A stretch of DNA of 64,000 bases, from assembly GCF_022201045.2 (NCBI RefSeq), contig NC_068557.1, forward strand, positions 3,720,001 through 3,784,000. Direction: 5' to 3'. The stretch comes from Citrus sinensis. Lineage: Eukaryota; Streptophyta; Magnoliopsida; Sapindales; Rutaceae. Shown here one piece after another: positions 44,954 to 58,000 of this stretch. How positions within the stretch are numbered: position 1 is the first letter of the stretch; each line of letters begins with the position of its first letter. The notes below the pieces were generated by a model. That model did not search any database. It was given only the letters and a program-made list of their open reading frames with translations, and was not told where the DNA came from. The position numbers were made by a program, and so were the translations under genes.

Positions 44954-45625
44954 TTTGAAACCTAACAAATTTTTTTTTTCCTTTTTGTTTTTGTTTTAAC
45001 ACTATCTTTACATCTATCGGCTGAGAATTTCGTCATGAATGAATATGAATCACAAATCTTTGCTTTGACGAGAGGCCTGACCCCTCCAAACACAAAGATT
45101 GTTTTGAAAATAGTATACACACACGCACACCACTGCTTGGTTTTGACACTCAAGCGACCCGCGCTAAACATCGATGCAAAGGTTATATTTCATCCCCTCT
45201 ATCTCCAAGCCCCTTTACTAGGCTGGATATATATTTTTTGAGGAGATAAATGGTCATTCTGTGATTAAATTCAACATTTCATCCACTATTTTGCAGAGTT
45301 TTAGCTTATAATTAAAGAGAAATTGCCGAGCAGCGGTGGATAATGTTAAAATCTCATCATTAATAATGTGATACCGAATTTATTATGTAATTGATATGGG
45401 AGGTGTTGGCAATATGACTACGGTATTAAAAGGGAATAAAATTTTGGATTTTAGGTTTGTGTCTGATTATTTTCCTCTTTAATTGAAATTGTAATTTATA
45501 ATGTAATTGGGAGGTGTTGGCAATTCATCTATTGTTATTAAAATTGAATAAAAATTTTGATGTGACTTAGTACTCCCCATTCAATCCACTTTAAATCCTT
45601 TTCTCTTGCATTTATCTTGTAAAGA
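44954..45625. other. Intergenic, no gene seen
   Basis: AT-rich spacer with two related stretches (cattgatatgggaggtgttgg-like near 45400 and 45510). No coding signal. Confidence 0.4.
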
Positions 45626-45630
45626 GTGAT

Positions 45631-46825
45631 TGTTAGAGTGCAATTTATGCACTAGTTTTGCATTATTTACTTCCCTTAATATCAATGTTTTGCACTTAAT
45701 AATAGTGATTTACTTGTGTTTTACTTTTGTAGGTGCAATTCTATTGATTGATGATAAAATTGAGCTATAAGATGATGTTTAAGGATGATTGTTCTCTTGG
45801 AGAAATTATGAGCGTCAGAAGAACTTTGTTGATAAGGCGTGGGCGCGTGCTGTCAACTGCGGACCTGCAGTTTTTAGTTTAACGTGTTTTGTATTTTTGG
45901 TTATTTTTGTAATTACGAATTTAATATTTCAGATATTAGGATTTTATTTTAAATAGAATTCTAAAAGAGAAGAGAGAGAAAGTATTTAAGGAAGGAATCT
46001 ATTGTGAAAAAGGGGGGATTTTTGGATTGGAGAAAAAGAAAGAAACCCTAGATCTAATTTTTCTCTTCTCTCTATGAAGAGCTAAACCTATTTTTCTGGT
46101 TGAAGGATAACGAAGCTTTGATTCATCACTACTGTGAGATCTTTCTTATGCTTTAATTGTTTTATTACTTTTTGGGTATTTGTTTATTCTCTGAATTAGT
46201 TTTATGATTATGTTTGTTAATTAGGTAATTGGCCACTATTTAATTATCAACTTAATCTATTGTCAATTAAAGGATTCATCGTATGAAGAATTTAATGTTT
46301 GTGACAAATAACATAGCAGAGAGTTGTGTTGTGAGAATAAACAATCTAATTTAAATGAATCATCATATGTGTTGATTAGGATTTGGGTCTCTCTGGTTTT
46401 TCAGGCTGTCAATTGATTAAATCCTATGATCGTATCTAGGGTTGTCTATTGATTAGGGAAATATCCAACGGTCGTACCTTGGTTATCAACTAATTAAGGA
46501 GAGATTGGCTATTAGAGGGTCTCAGTAGCTATAACCGGTCTATTCATAAGTAATAATAATATATATTTGAATCAATGATCAGTAGTCGAATCAAGCTGAG
46601 TTAATTCCTTCAACCAGAGCTTTCTCCAATTTGAATTACAACTTTAATTTGCATTCTTGTTATTTTAATTTGATTTTTATTATTGTCAACAATTCCCCCA
46701 TTTTACGTTTTACGTTTCAAAAGGATTTAAATAATTACCGATCTCTGTGGACACGACCCTGCTCAATCACTATACACAATTTATTTAGAGTAGGAATTTA
46801 TTTTTGTTGGCTTCGACACCCATCA
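45631..46825 (+). mobile_element. Solo LTR, Ty3/Gypsy-like
   Basis: A 1,195-bp LTR beginning tgttagagtgcaatttatgc and ending ggcttcgacacccatca, flanked by the 5-bp duplication gtgat (45626-45630 and 46826-46830). The 3' end (ctctgtggacacgaccctgc and onward) resembles LTR ends common among plant Ty3/Gypsy families. No internal region is left. Confidence 0.85.
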
Positions 46826-46999
46826 GTGATGATACAGCCACAACTCTTATAGAATTTATGTATAAACTTATGTGGCATGATAAAATTAGTTGAATTAAAT
46901 ATCTCTTACCCCACATGATTTATTTCTATTATTTTATATTTTTCATTCAACTAGTGAATTAATGTCACAAACTCTCGAACAACCTTGTGTGCTTTCAAC

Positions 47000-47400
47000 T
47001 TAAATCAACGTATATTATTTACCATATATTGCTTTCATAACAACTAATTTTCCCTTAGAACCATAATTTTACAGTATTACTTCTTTTAAATTCACTTTTA
47101 TTCATATTAACTATAAACTAAGTAAACCATATTAATTAAAATTAAAATAAAAATTTAGATACTAAAAATAAGAAATATAAGTTTGGGTTTGAAAAAATAA
47201 ATAATAAAATATTTTTCTTACTTTTTTATTTTTTAAAATATTTTTCTAATAAAAATATATTTTTATATTCCCAAAACAAAATATAAAAAAATGGCTCATT
47301 TATCCCTCTTTTTTTTTTAAATTATTTATGCTAAGAAGTTTTTAGATATTATAAAAATAGTAGGAGTAATTGATGTATATTGATTTTAGTAAAGAAAAAA
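47000..47400. mobile_element. Related foldback-type element, shorter
   Basis: The left part resembles the left arm of the 43.3-kb foldback element (ttcacttttattcatattaa, then aagaaatata) and the right end resembles its right end (gatgtatattgattttagta). It seems to be a second, more decayed family member. Confidence 0.45.
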
Positions 47401-48510
47401 ATGGATAATGTTCCTATTTTACAATAACGTTTTATGCTAACAAATCGAGAAGAGTCACAGGGGACCAAGAGTGGAGAAGCGACTGGAGTTTACGGACACG
47501 ATCTTTTCCAATTTAATATTAAATTTTAATTTATTATAAACGTTTAAAGTCAAATTTTTGATATCTTAAAAAATTATTTTTGAGTTGCTATAATTAAAGA
47601 TATAATAGTTAAAAGAAGTATATGGTGGCAGTTAATAAAATTTAAGCAACCATCGGACCATTTATAAAATATATATTATTTTATGTATTCCATTATTTTA
47701 ATATTATATCTGTATTTATTTTATGATCCTTATGACCTTTTTACTTTCCTAGAAATTATAATAATTCGATATTGTAATTACATAGATTAGCTGTATCCAA
47801 TCCAATAGCAAATTAACAAACATCAATTAACTAAAACAGGGCATATTATTTATTCATAACCAATACCGAGCCATTCAAGCAATTGATAGTTCCTTTCAAT
47901 AATGTTTACAATATACTTTAGTAATGTTGCCTTCTCATTTTAACACCGGTGGAGCTGTATAGCCTGTAGATAAAAATAATTATTTTAGCATATATGTATA
48001 ATTATTTTCAGGTGAATGCGTTCTCATTTTTTTATTAGGGACACATTGTTAAGTAATGTTACTTAATAGAGTTAATTTTTAATTCACTATAAAACCTTGT
48101 GATTTAATAGATAAAGGTGCCCGTATTAAAAAGAACTTAATATCTGTCAATGAATAACAGAAAAAAGTAAACAATTATATCTTTTTTTGTTATCTCATGT
48201 ATTGATAGTAATGAAAAACAGCAAAAACAGATAAAATTACTCATTAACATGTCCACATTCCCAAACAAACGGGCGATGTTAAAGAACTCCATCCTATACT
48301 GTATGAAATATGACTACCTGATTTGTCCAGGCTCGGGGATACAGTAGCCATTTGATACCCTAGTCACATTCTTAAATATGATAAATTGCGCAATTTCATT
48401 TTTGTTTTTTTTTTTTTTAAATTGAACCAAATTAAACAACAATATCACCGATAAGCCGATGCCAAAAGAATTAAATTTAAAAAAAAAAAAGTACAATGAC
48501 ATCATAATAA
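47401..48510. other. Intergenic, no gene seen
   Basis: AT-rich sequence downstream of the minus-strand LTP-like gene; its 3' UTR is expected at the right end. Confidence 0.4.
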
Positions 48511-48861
48511 TTAAATCTTACTTCCACATTTTGTTCCAGGAGCAATGGGCCTGCCACAAAATTGAGCCACAAAAGCCAATTTCTCCATGCTAAGTAACTC
48601 TTCAATTTGCTTTGTAACGAGCTTGCACGTACATGGCATCCCAATTTCTTTAACAGCGTTGCAGCACAAAGCATTTGGTGAGACTTTTGGTCCTTCTTTC
48701 ACAATAAAATCCTGGCATCCCACCAAAACACCAAGCCCTGAGAGATTTCCACAGTCATCTTGCTGGGCTAAGGCCTGATTTTTGCCACCTACAAGTATGA
48801 TTCCGGCGGCGGCGACGATTGCCAGCTTTAAGCTCAAGAAATGAGCTGCTGAAGTTGCCAT
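48511..48861 (-). CDS. 8-Cys lipid-transfer-like protein (paralogue)
   Basis: A single-exon 116-residue precursor: signal peptide of about 32 residues, then eight cysteines in the order C, C, CC, CxC, C, C (LCCNAV, MPCTCKL) and the ending GTKCGSKI. It aligns along its length with the 18.3-kb gene (KLVTKQIEELLSMEKLAFVA against KFVTKQIEEIVSIEKMVYVA), so the two are paralogues at opposite ends of the rearranged cluster, on opposite strands. A secreted apoplastic lipid-binding role is inferred from the family. Confidence 0.85.
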   Translation of the reverse strand: MATSAAHFLSLKLAIVAAAGIILVGGKNQALAQQDDCGNLSGLGVLVGCQDFIVKEGPKVSPNALCCNAVKEIGMPCTCKLVTKQIEELLSMEKLAFVAQFCGRPIAPGTKCGSKI

Positions 48862-49448
48862 GATCTTGAAATATTTCTGTATGTGTCAGTGCAGAAACCT
48901 GAAAATTTTGTGCCGATTTATATCGACATGGATCATTTTATTTTCTTTGTCATCTTGTTCTTATCTTCAAAAGTTGTCACTAACGCGTTGAAATGGGAGG
49001 TTATTAAAGGAGAAATGTGGGGCTATACTTTGACTATAAGTTAAGGCCAAATGGGGCAATTATTTGTGCCATTAAATTAAATTAAGGCTCCATTTGGTGT
49101 TTGGTGTTGTAGTAGAAATTACTGTAAAGTGTTTTGACTGTGATTTCAAAGCTAAAATAATTTTATTCCAGTACCGTATAATGAAAACTTTATATAACTA
49201 AAAGTATTTTCTCAAAATATTGATTACTTTTAATTTTTATATCATAGTTCGAGCATCCATTTAATAGCACCATAACACTATATAAAGCCTACTGTACACC
49301 GCATGGTAGTATTATAGAATATGCTAATATAATCTTCACAAAAGGAAGAAAATCTACAAGAAAATTCAAAATACGATTGCCTATTTTAGTATTTTATTAG
49401 GATTAGGATAAAAAAAATTACGTATCGTTAAAATGAATTTCAATGAAC

Positions 49449-49486
<38 letters not shown>

Positions 49487-50490
49487 GGCCCACCAAAAGA
49501 TAAGAGGTTGGCATCTCCTAAATAAAATTTTTAACTCCTTATCTCTTGGAATCAGTTTAGTAGCTCTGTGAATTTGTTTGGCACAACTGAAAATGTTCAT
49601 TTTTCTTTCTTATAGACAATCAATGAGAACAATCCGTCAACTCCTGTTGTTTTCTATTGTATTTTAGTGGTGCGATTCACGTATGTTTCTGAATTCTAAT
49701 CACAGAAGCAAATGAATATATCTCTCTAAAAAATGAACCTCCAATTTGCAATTTTGATGCATCTATCTGAATTCTGCAGTTCACTTTTTTATTAGCTGAA
49801 CTGCTCCAGGCCTAAACAAATTTACATAATTTAGTAGTCTAAAGGAATGTACTAGTCAATTTATAGCAATGTTGAACAAATTATTGTGCAGAGTATGAAC
49901 AGTGAGCTCATCAAAAGCAGAAGGAAAATTTTTCACAGATCATACAACAATATGAGCAGTACTTGGTTTGTACTCTGCTGATGCATTTTAAGTTTAAACA
50001 TGCAATCTACGGCAAAAATACTCAATAGACAAGGCAATGACAGTCACTTGGGCGCCCCGCACAATTACTCCCTACAATGCAATGAACTAGAACAAATTTG
50101 ATATTGCATTATGCATAATACGCGCATTTCAGGCTATAAAATCAGTTCAATCTCGAACCATATAATGTATGAGATAAAAGATCAAACAGGGGTGAAATAT
50201 ATTAAGCTTCGAGGGAGCTCAAGTTAATCCACAAAGAAGCACAATACATCATTTCAGAAACAATGATACAAATTAATAAAATTTAGTATACAACATAATC
50301 AAAACAAAAGCTTATAGTTATCTATACATGCCAAATTAAGATCCAATCTAATTTCATTCGATGTAAAATGATACGAATGAAACAAACGACTAGTAGGTAG
50401 GTTCATGACTAGGACTTTTATATCATTACAACAGTATGCATTGCAGATAAACAGAATCATTTCAATGTCACCATCAATCAATCACCAGTC
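48862..50490. other. Intergenic with MITE-like remnant and long T run
   Basis: No gene. Near 49085-49275 a stretch beginning ggctccatttggtg with loosely inverted ends resembles a decayed Tourist-type MITE. A run of about 30 T lies near 49457-49486. The right end should hold the 3' UTR of the SCL3 gene. Confidence 0.4.
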
Positions 50491-51843
50491 TTACTTCCTA
50501 CAGCTCCATGCTGATACCGAAAATAGAGGTCGATCGTGCCAGCAAATTAGCACACACCTGTTGTCTTCTGCGATCCTATACCCATCACAGTTGTAGCTCT
50601 GCAACAATCTCCTCGCCTGCAACATACCACAGTAGCTCAAAGGCACATTCCCAAAGCAAGCCAAATCAAAACGTTGAATCCACTTCTCGAGTTTCTCATG
50701 TCTTTCCTTCCTTTCAAATCCTTCACAAGCTATAATGTTTTTAATTTCCTCCCCAAACAGCATTTTCTCCACCTTCAATCTCTCCATTGATGTTCTTGAA
50801 ACACTAGATTCTAAACAATCAAACAATGCTGCATACGAGTAAAGAGCCTCCAATAACCTCTCCATGAGAGTCAAGCCATTGTGATTAGAATCCTGTTCTG
50901 TCACCACCATAATTTTTGGTGACAAGCCCCACAGAGAATTAAGAAAGCTATCCATCTTTGCTGAAGCATTTGGAGACAGAGGCGATGATGAGACTGAATC
51001 AGGACTCTGGCTATACCCATACCCATTAGCCAAAAGGGAATTCTTCAATGCTATCAAGGAGGCATAATCATCAGCGGCCAAAAGGGAATGCAGCTGAAGA
51101 ACAGAACTGATCGCGAGAGCCTCACCGGTTTTAACTCTCAATTTGTCAAAATCAAGATTTTCTAATTTGCTAACCACTGAATTGAATTGGAAAGGGATAT
51201 CCAATTTCTCTGCTTCTTCGGTCAATCTATGAGCCATTTGATCCAACACCTCCTTCTGCGGATGAATCCCCGTGATTCTCAAATGAGGTGGCCCTTCAGG
51301 CCTTGTACTCAAAGCTTGAATGAGTGCAATCCACTGTGCAGGCTCAGCTGCATTTAGATCAATCACATGAACCACCTTTTCCCCTTCCATTGCTTCAATA
51401 ATAGCTTGATTTGTGAGCACAAAAGCCACTTTCAAGAACGGGAACATATCAAAAAATAGTTTCCGAACAAGCATTTCTTCAGAAACTGAACTAATTCTAG
51501 TGGAATTGAGGGCCTTGTGAAGGCCAGGCCAAGATTTGAGGATTCTTTGAGCAAGTGCCTCGGTGAAGTAGGCAGCAATGCGTTGCATGGTGTCACCATC
51601 AGGAGAGGCGAGTTGCGAGATTTGGTCCAGAGCAAGATTAGCATTTTCAAGACTACCATTTGCTACATGATTTGCACAACTAAGCAATAGATGAATCAAA
51701 TACAAGCCCCTTTCCTCAGATTTAAGCTCTCTAAGCCACTGATAAGGGGAGCCTAAACTAGGAGACATCGTTGAGAAGAATTGAAGAGGAGATGATGATG
51801 ATGTTACAGACGAAGATCCATCATCTTGAAACATTGGTACCAT
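50491..51843 (-). CDS. SCL3: GRAS-family transcriptional regulator SCARECROW-LIKE 3
   Basis: An intronless 450-residue GRAS protein. In Arabidopsis SCL3 promotes gibberellin responses by antagonising DELLA proteins and acts in root endodermis with SCR/SHR. The start chosen is MVPMFQDDGSSS at 51843; a frame extension eight codons upstream is not family-like. Domains in order: LHRI with RGLYLIHLLLSCANHVANGS (about residues 40-100); VHIID as VVHVIDLNAAEPAQW (about 160-175); LHRII with LTEEAEKLDIPFQF; PFYRE-type region with ALAISSVLQLH and LSPKIMVVTEQDSNHN; and SAW ending WHDRPLFSVSAWSCRK. Key motifs are all present and length is normal. The 5' leader likely extends to about 52100, possibly with an intron. 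Confidence 0.93.
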   Translation of the reverse strand: MVPMFQDDGSSSVTSSSSPLQFFSTMSPSLGSPYQWLRELKSEERGLYLIHLLLSCANHVANGSLENANLALDQISQLASPDGDTMQRIAAYFTEALAQRILKSWPGLHKALNSTRISSVSEEMLVRKLFFDMFPFLKVAFVLTNQAIIEAMEGEKVVHVIDLNAAEPAQWIALIQALSTRPEGPPHLRITGIHPQKEVLDQMAHRLTEEAEKLDIPFQFNSVVSKLENLDFDKLRVKTGEALAISSVLQLHSLLAADDYASLIALKNSLLANGYGYSQSPDSVSSSPLSPNASAKMDSFLNSLWGLSPKIMVVTEQDSNHNGLTLMERLLEALYSYAALFDCLESSVSRTSMERLKVEKMLFGEEIKNIIACEGFERKERHEKLEKWIQRFDLACFGNVPLSYCGMLQARRLLQSYNCDGYRIAEDNRCVLICWHDRPLFSVSAWSCRK

Positions 51844-54800
51844 TAAATAAGCAAAAATAATAGTCAAGAATCAGAACTCGCCTAAGTGTGCATGTAGCAT
51901 TCACAAGAATCAACGAAAATTTAAGCAAGTTAAAATCAAAATCACAAGAAAACAACAGTATGAAACAGTGCAAAACCAAAAAAAAATAAAAGAAAGAAAA
52001 ACCAGAACTAACCAAACAAATTGAGAGGTGAAAATTCCTTAGTGTGTTCTGTAAATCATCAAAAACCCACAAAGAATATCACAAGAAAGGTAAAGAAAGC
52101 TCCTCTGAAACAGAAACTGCACAGGGTTTTGAAATGAAAGAGAGAAGTCTTTGGTTTATAGTTGAATATGGTGATGGGGGAACGTTGGAGTCGACAATGC
52201 GTAAGGGGGTGCTTTTGTCGTTTGGTGATTTGTTTGTTGTCGTTTGCCTCGTTTAAGTGGGAATGTGGAATTTGTGCGAACCTGAGCCTCTTTAGACTTT
52301 AGCTGGCACAGTTGCACTCCCCTTTTCTCTCTCCTTACTGCACAAATTTTTGTCTCTTCTTTCTCTTTTTAAGAATTAATGTCAACTACAACCCATTATA
52401 TCTTGAAAACTTCACACGATGGCCTATTTGTCTCATTTCTTATCAGTCACACCCTGCCGTCACATATATTGATAAAAAATCTACTTAACCTCTTAAACTA
52501 ATTTTATAATGATGCAATCTAGACATTTGCTTCTAAAGTGAGCATATGTATTTCTAAATATTAGAAAAAAAATCAATTTATATAATATACGAAGCAAGAC
52601 TCAAACCATCAATCTCAAAAGTTATGTGAGGAATTTTTTATCGCTTGATAAATGATTGATTTTTCTTTTAATGAAGCACGTGTGACAATTTTTAAGAGAA
52701 AAAAATCCACTAATGAGTAAAATAATAATTAACATAGTTAAGAAATATAAATTAAATTTATCCTTTATAATTACTCTTTTACTTCTATTTTTAATTACTT
52801 CTCAAAATATATGGTAAAAAAAAATCTCTCATGTTTGAATTGTCTCTTTAATAAAAAAGATAAATCTTAGATAAGTGATCTCCTGCCCAAATATTATTAG
52901 CATTCACTAACACCCCCACCTTAAAAAAAATAACAATAACATAACTTACATGTATCTATAATTTTATTGGGGGCGTTTTAATATCTTATTAGGTGGAAAC
53001 TAGAAAGTAAGGTTAAAGGGTGTAGTTGGTGAAAAATAAAACTAAGAGACTATTGTTAAAAGTACATCAAAGCATGATGGTCTCCATTGATATTAGCCCA
53101 TATTTTTGTTTTTCTTTCTAAGACTTCAACTTTTAATGCTTTTGTCTTCACTTAGGTGGATTGGGAATCAGCTGGCTTAAAACGTCCCATTTAATATTCT
53201 AAAAGGTCACTAAAATCCAAACATGCCGTAACAAAGACAAACAAAGGCCTCAGATTTGTTTCCTTGTGGGGTAATGTGTGGGAAATGCAAGAAACCCCCT
53301 CAAAAGCGCTTCCAAAATTTGCTTTTGTTTTTCTCTCTTTAATTTTAACAATGACTTTACGCTTGGTGCTATCTTGTTGTATTAAAGAAAAAGAGAACAG
53401 GAGGTTAAGCTAAAATACAAAAGTGGATAGATGGTATATTTATCTCTATTAAAATTCGTGGACTTTTAGGTGAGAATTCTTCAAACTCAAGTACCATAGT
53501 TACCCTTTTAATTTTTTTTTCCTTTTCTTTTATTCAAATATCATAATGATCATTTTCTTTTAGTTTTCTGCCACGTCATCGTGAAAAATATCACATAAAT
53601 GCTTCCAATAACAAAAAATTGGGCACATCATCAATAAGTAGTTGCTTGATTAGAAGATTAGAAGATTTATGGGCTAAGAAAGCTTGATTTATGATTTTTC
53701 AGGCTACAACTATACATAATTGGGAGTATTTAAATACTATAGGTTAACAGTTGGATACAAAGGATCTTTAATCACACAGCTGGCATGACTGGACATGAAA
53801 CTCAAGCTATACACATACTTACAAAAGTTTAGTACTTGTGTCCAGCTTTAATTATCTGGACACTTGCACATCTCACTATTACTTTGTTTTTTTTTTAAAA
53901 CCATATTAATTTAGTTAGATATTCACAATTAAAAATACTTTTTACATCAACCAAAAAATCTTTTAGATGGGTTAATAAATTGGGATGGTGCGCTTGACTA
54001 TTTAGTAGAGATGGCAAAATCCAAATCTAGATTCGGATGTAAATACATTTGGATCCAGATCCGCAATAAAATTTTCATATTTGGATCTGCATCCAGATTT
54101 ACAAAAAAATATACGGATTCTGCTTGATTGCACACACCATATCAATTCTAAGCCTCAAACGAATTAAACATGCTTTTAAATACGTAGAAGATAATGTTTC
54201 CTCACTATAACGCAAACGGGACGTACTTTTTTGGCCATACATGACTTTGAATCAGAAAATAATTTTGACATTTTCCATGCATTCATTTCACATATTTCTT
54301 CTCCAAATGGGATCGACAAGTTTCCAAGAAAGTATCCGTCCTGAGCTACAATGGTCTAAAAGCGCCTCCACGAATACTGATTTATTAATCTACACGTGTT
54401 TTAAATGAACCTTCCTAGTCGATAAAAAGGCCTCTATACTTTTGAAGAAGAACAAGAAGCACTAGAATTAAAAAAAAAAGGGAAAAATAAAAAGTTCTAT
54501 TTACTTTCATTGTTTGGAGAATTTCTAGTGCTAACACAATATTGAAATTAACTTGACATCGCCTGTTGTCAATCAGACTTCAGTTTAGCCAAGCAGAGTA
54601 ACAACCAGGAAACTTGATCAGGATCAGGCAGCTGCGAGGGCCATTTTAAAAAAAAAACACATAAGGATGTCTTAAAAGAGTGCAATGAGAGGCTTACTTA
54701 AAATGATCCACCGACCACCGTTTCTCTTCAGTTTGAAAGCATAGTAAAATTCTTACGTAGGGAAACTAAATGTCTTCTTTTTCAGAAGGAAAGAACGCTA

Positions 54801-55027
54801 ATTGTTGATCCCTTTCAAGAGACCTCCATGTACCGTTACTATTTACAAGGAGGATTTGAAACAACATTCAGATGTCAATAATAGAGCAAAATGACCAGCC
54901 AGAAAAGATAAAACTACAACGTTCATGTGCCGCTTCCAGTGTAATGTTCGTCCAACACTTATTTCCTTACCTTTTGCAGTCCAGAAAAAGCTCAATATTT
55001 TGAAATATTGCATGAAATACAAGTACC
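51844..55027. other. SCL3 upstream region and intergenic space
   Basis: About 51844-52320 should contain the SCL3 leader and promoter. No gene in the rest. Near 54006-54125 lies a repeat-like stretch alternating gatttggatcc- and gatccagat-type words starting tagagatggcaaa, which may be a remnant of a non-autonomous DNA element. Confidence 0.45.
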
Positions 55028-58000
55028 TTAATTACTTTCTTGTTGTCTGAGCTGGGCAAGTGCTACAGAAATCTTAGCTCCGATAAGAGCATTATTCTTC
55101 ACAAGTGCAATGTCTAAAAGTAAGTCAAGAAAACAAATTTAAATTTTCAAAAGCATTAACAACTTAAAAGTAGTTGTTAACGAATAGAAGAGAATAAATT
55201 CTATAAATTTATTCACAAACAACCGGCCACCATACAGGTTAAATCAGTCAATTCAGCATGCTGTATCAGAGAATTAAGACAAACCTATGTCCACAGAATA
55301 CCAAATAAACAAAAGTATTGTTCAATGAACTTCAGAGAAAGGATACTTGAAGCAAGTGAAAAGCCTCCAGTTAGTTCATTCACTCTTGCAAGCAAGAAAG
55401 GAGTCTCTGCATTACCTGTTATATTCTTCTCCCTGAGAACCAACAAAAATTTTGTGTAAACCAGCAGCAGTTGTATTAACAACAAATAAATTCTAAAACC
55501 AAAACGCATTTGTAGTATTTCAAAGCAAAAAATAGTTCTGACCTAGCTTCTCTGAGGGCACTCTGTATTGCAGACTCAATTACTCTCCCAAAAGCTGCAT
55601 GTTCTCTTGGGATTGGGACACCAATCACAATTCCAGATCCAAGCTTAAGTTTCATGTTTACATCTGCAATCAGCGATGACCACAAGAACAGGAAGCAGGA
55701 ATTACTCAAAAATTTCTTTCGTGGAATAAATTAAAATGAGCTGCCTCTTTGACTTGCCTATTAACCGAGCACAATCTTCTGGGCTATCAACGCGACAAGG
55801 CACCTAAATAATTGTCAATTGTCAAAGATCAAACACAAGAGTTCATATACAAAATCCATATACAAAAACAATTGCTAAAATGTGTAATTGCTCAAAAATC
55901 AGTGAATGCAATCTTACATCTAAGTTCAGATAATTGCCTACAATACTGCTAATGACATTAATCTTTTTCCAGGCTAAAATAAATTTTTCACTGGATATTC
56001 AAGATGCATCAACTAGTCTATTATTCCTAAAGGAGTTCTGGCTAACTATGTAGAAACCACCCTGACCATCAGACAGAATTTTCTGCTTGGATAAATCTCA
56101 CTTCAACATATAATGGCAAAAAAGAGAGAGCCACAACAAAAACCAGAAAATACTGTTAGACGCTGTTAATACCTATCATTTTAGCTAGGAAAACATTTTC
56201 GGGGAAAATTAACAACATTTCCATTAAAAAAATAGCTCCTGAAAATGCGCCAAGACGAAGTCAAGCATTGATACCTTGGAGCCACTGGTTTCAGTGAAAA
56301 AAGCCGGAAACTCATTCGTCTTATAAGCAGCAACACAAACTCCATGAGTTTCCTACACCGGCGGTTGCAAAGATTAGTCCTAGATAACTTATAATTTGAA
56401 GTTACATACTTTTAAGTTTATTTTGGGATAAAGAGTACCAAATACTCGAGGGTCCTGGGGATATCTAGTATTGACTTTATGCCAGCAGAGACGACGGCCA
56501 CTGGAGTCCTTCCGAGCTCTGTAAGATCTGATGAAATATCCATAGCTGCAAAGATGCATCAAAAGTAGCAATCCAAACACAGTTAATGATACAGTGGTTT
56601 CTGAAAAGCAAGGCTGTGATCTATGTAACACTTGAAATAAGCCCTTTATAATTTTCACAACCAATCTAATGGGGGTAGTGTAGTTGGTTAAATCCTAGCA
56701 ATAGAGCAAGAACTGTACAGATCAATCCTCCACACACACCAACCTTGGTGGGAAATCAATTAGTGTTCTGTTTGTGCAGCCATGCTGACAATGATGTTTT
56801 CTAAAAAAAAAAGGGCCACTAGGTAGCTCTTTCATTGCGCAGAGAGACAGAGAAAAGGGGGGGGGGGGGGCGGGGGGGGGGGGAGGGAGAGAGAGAGAGA
56901 GAGCATATTAATAAAAAATTTCTGGCAGCATGGTGTTAAAGAAAGTAATCTTACTGTGCTCGCCGTGCCTATGTACACCTCCAATTCCCCCAGTTACAAA
57001 CACAGGAATGCCAACCTACGAAAAATTTATAGATTTAAGCAACAGCAAAATATATGGTAGGAATACAAGGATTTGGGAGGAAAATAATGCAAAGAAACGT
57101 GTATGAGTGCAAACAAGAAGCTCTAGGAAAGTTAGCCTAGATTGCCCACCATAGAAGCAAAAAACATGGTCGCGGAAACAGTAGTTGCTCCGTTCCCTCT
57201 GGTAGCCACCTGAAAAAGTGCATTAGTTAGTTGTAAACTTGTGAAAATGCTTCTGCACAGAAGAAGATGCTTTTTGTCAAAATTCGCTCCTATAGGAACA
57301 GAGAAACAACTCATCCCTGATGACTCATAAATTGCAATGTACATGTTCTTGCAGACATAAACTACTTTTGCAAGCTCCATGTAATGCTGACCAAAACTGC
57401 AACACAGATATGAGATAATATGCGAACTGAAAGTGGTTCCAGTTTTGAAAAACAAACAAAAGAACCGGAACAGGAGGCAAATGCAATAATGTTTAGTCAA
57501 ATTATATCCTAAAATAAAGCAAAATATGCAAACTGCTAGAATTCAGCTGTCGGGTTTAAAATACTCAGACATAACTAAACAGTTCCTCCACTTTGGATTA
57601 CGCATGATATTCGCTGGCTTCGCAGAAGAGATTTATATTGCTCCGCCATGGAAGTGTTAAAACTTAAAAGGCAATGATATGCCAGCTTGATTTTTCATTT
57701 TATCAGTTCAGAAGTTGAACTATTAAAACTTAAATTCAGTTACTCTGTCCTCAGCAAAATAAACAACTATATAAACTAGTTCTCATTCTGTTGGATTATT
57801 TTGAAGTATTTGAATAGAAGCCATCTCCAGGTTACTCATATTTTCTACCGTATGTTTCCAATTATTTCTGTTTATCATAAGGACATTGCATGTCTTGCAT
57901 AGACAACTGTAAAATAACTAGAGACAGCTTCTTGCACAAAACAGCACAACAAATAATCTGCCTTGCCATTCCTGCAGTGACCACTACATATCTCACTGCA

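Noticed and set aside
57132-57500. A 122-codon minus-strand frame
   Set aside because: It is intron read-through around exon 5 of the glycosidase gene; only 57150-57209 is coding.
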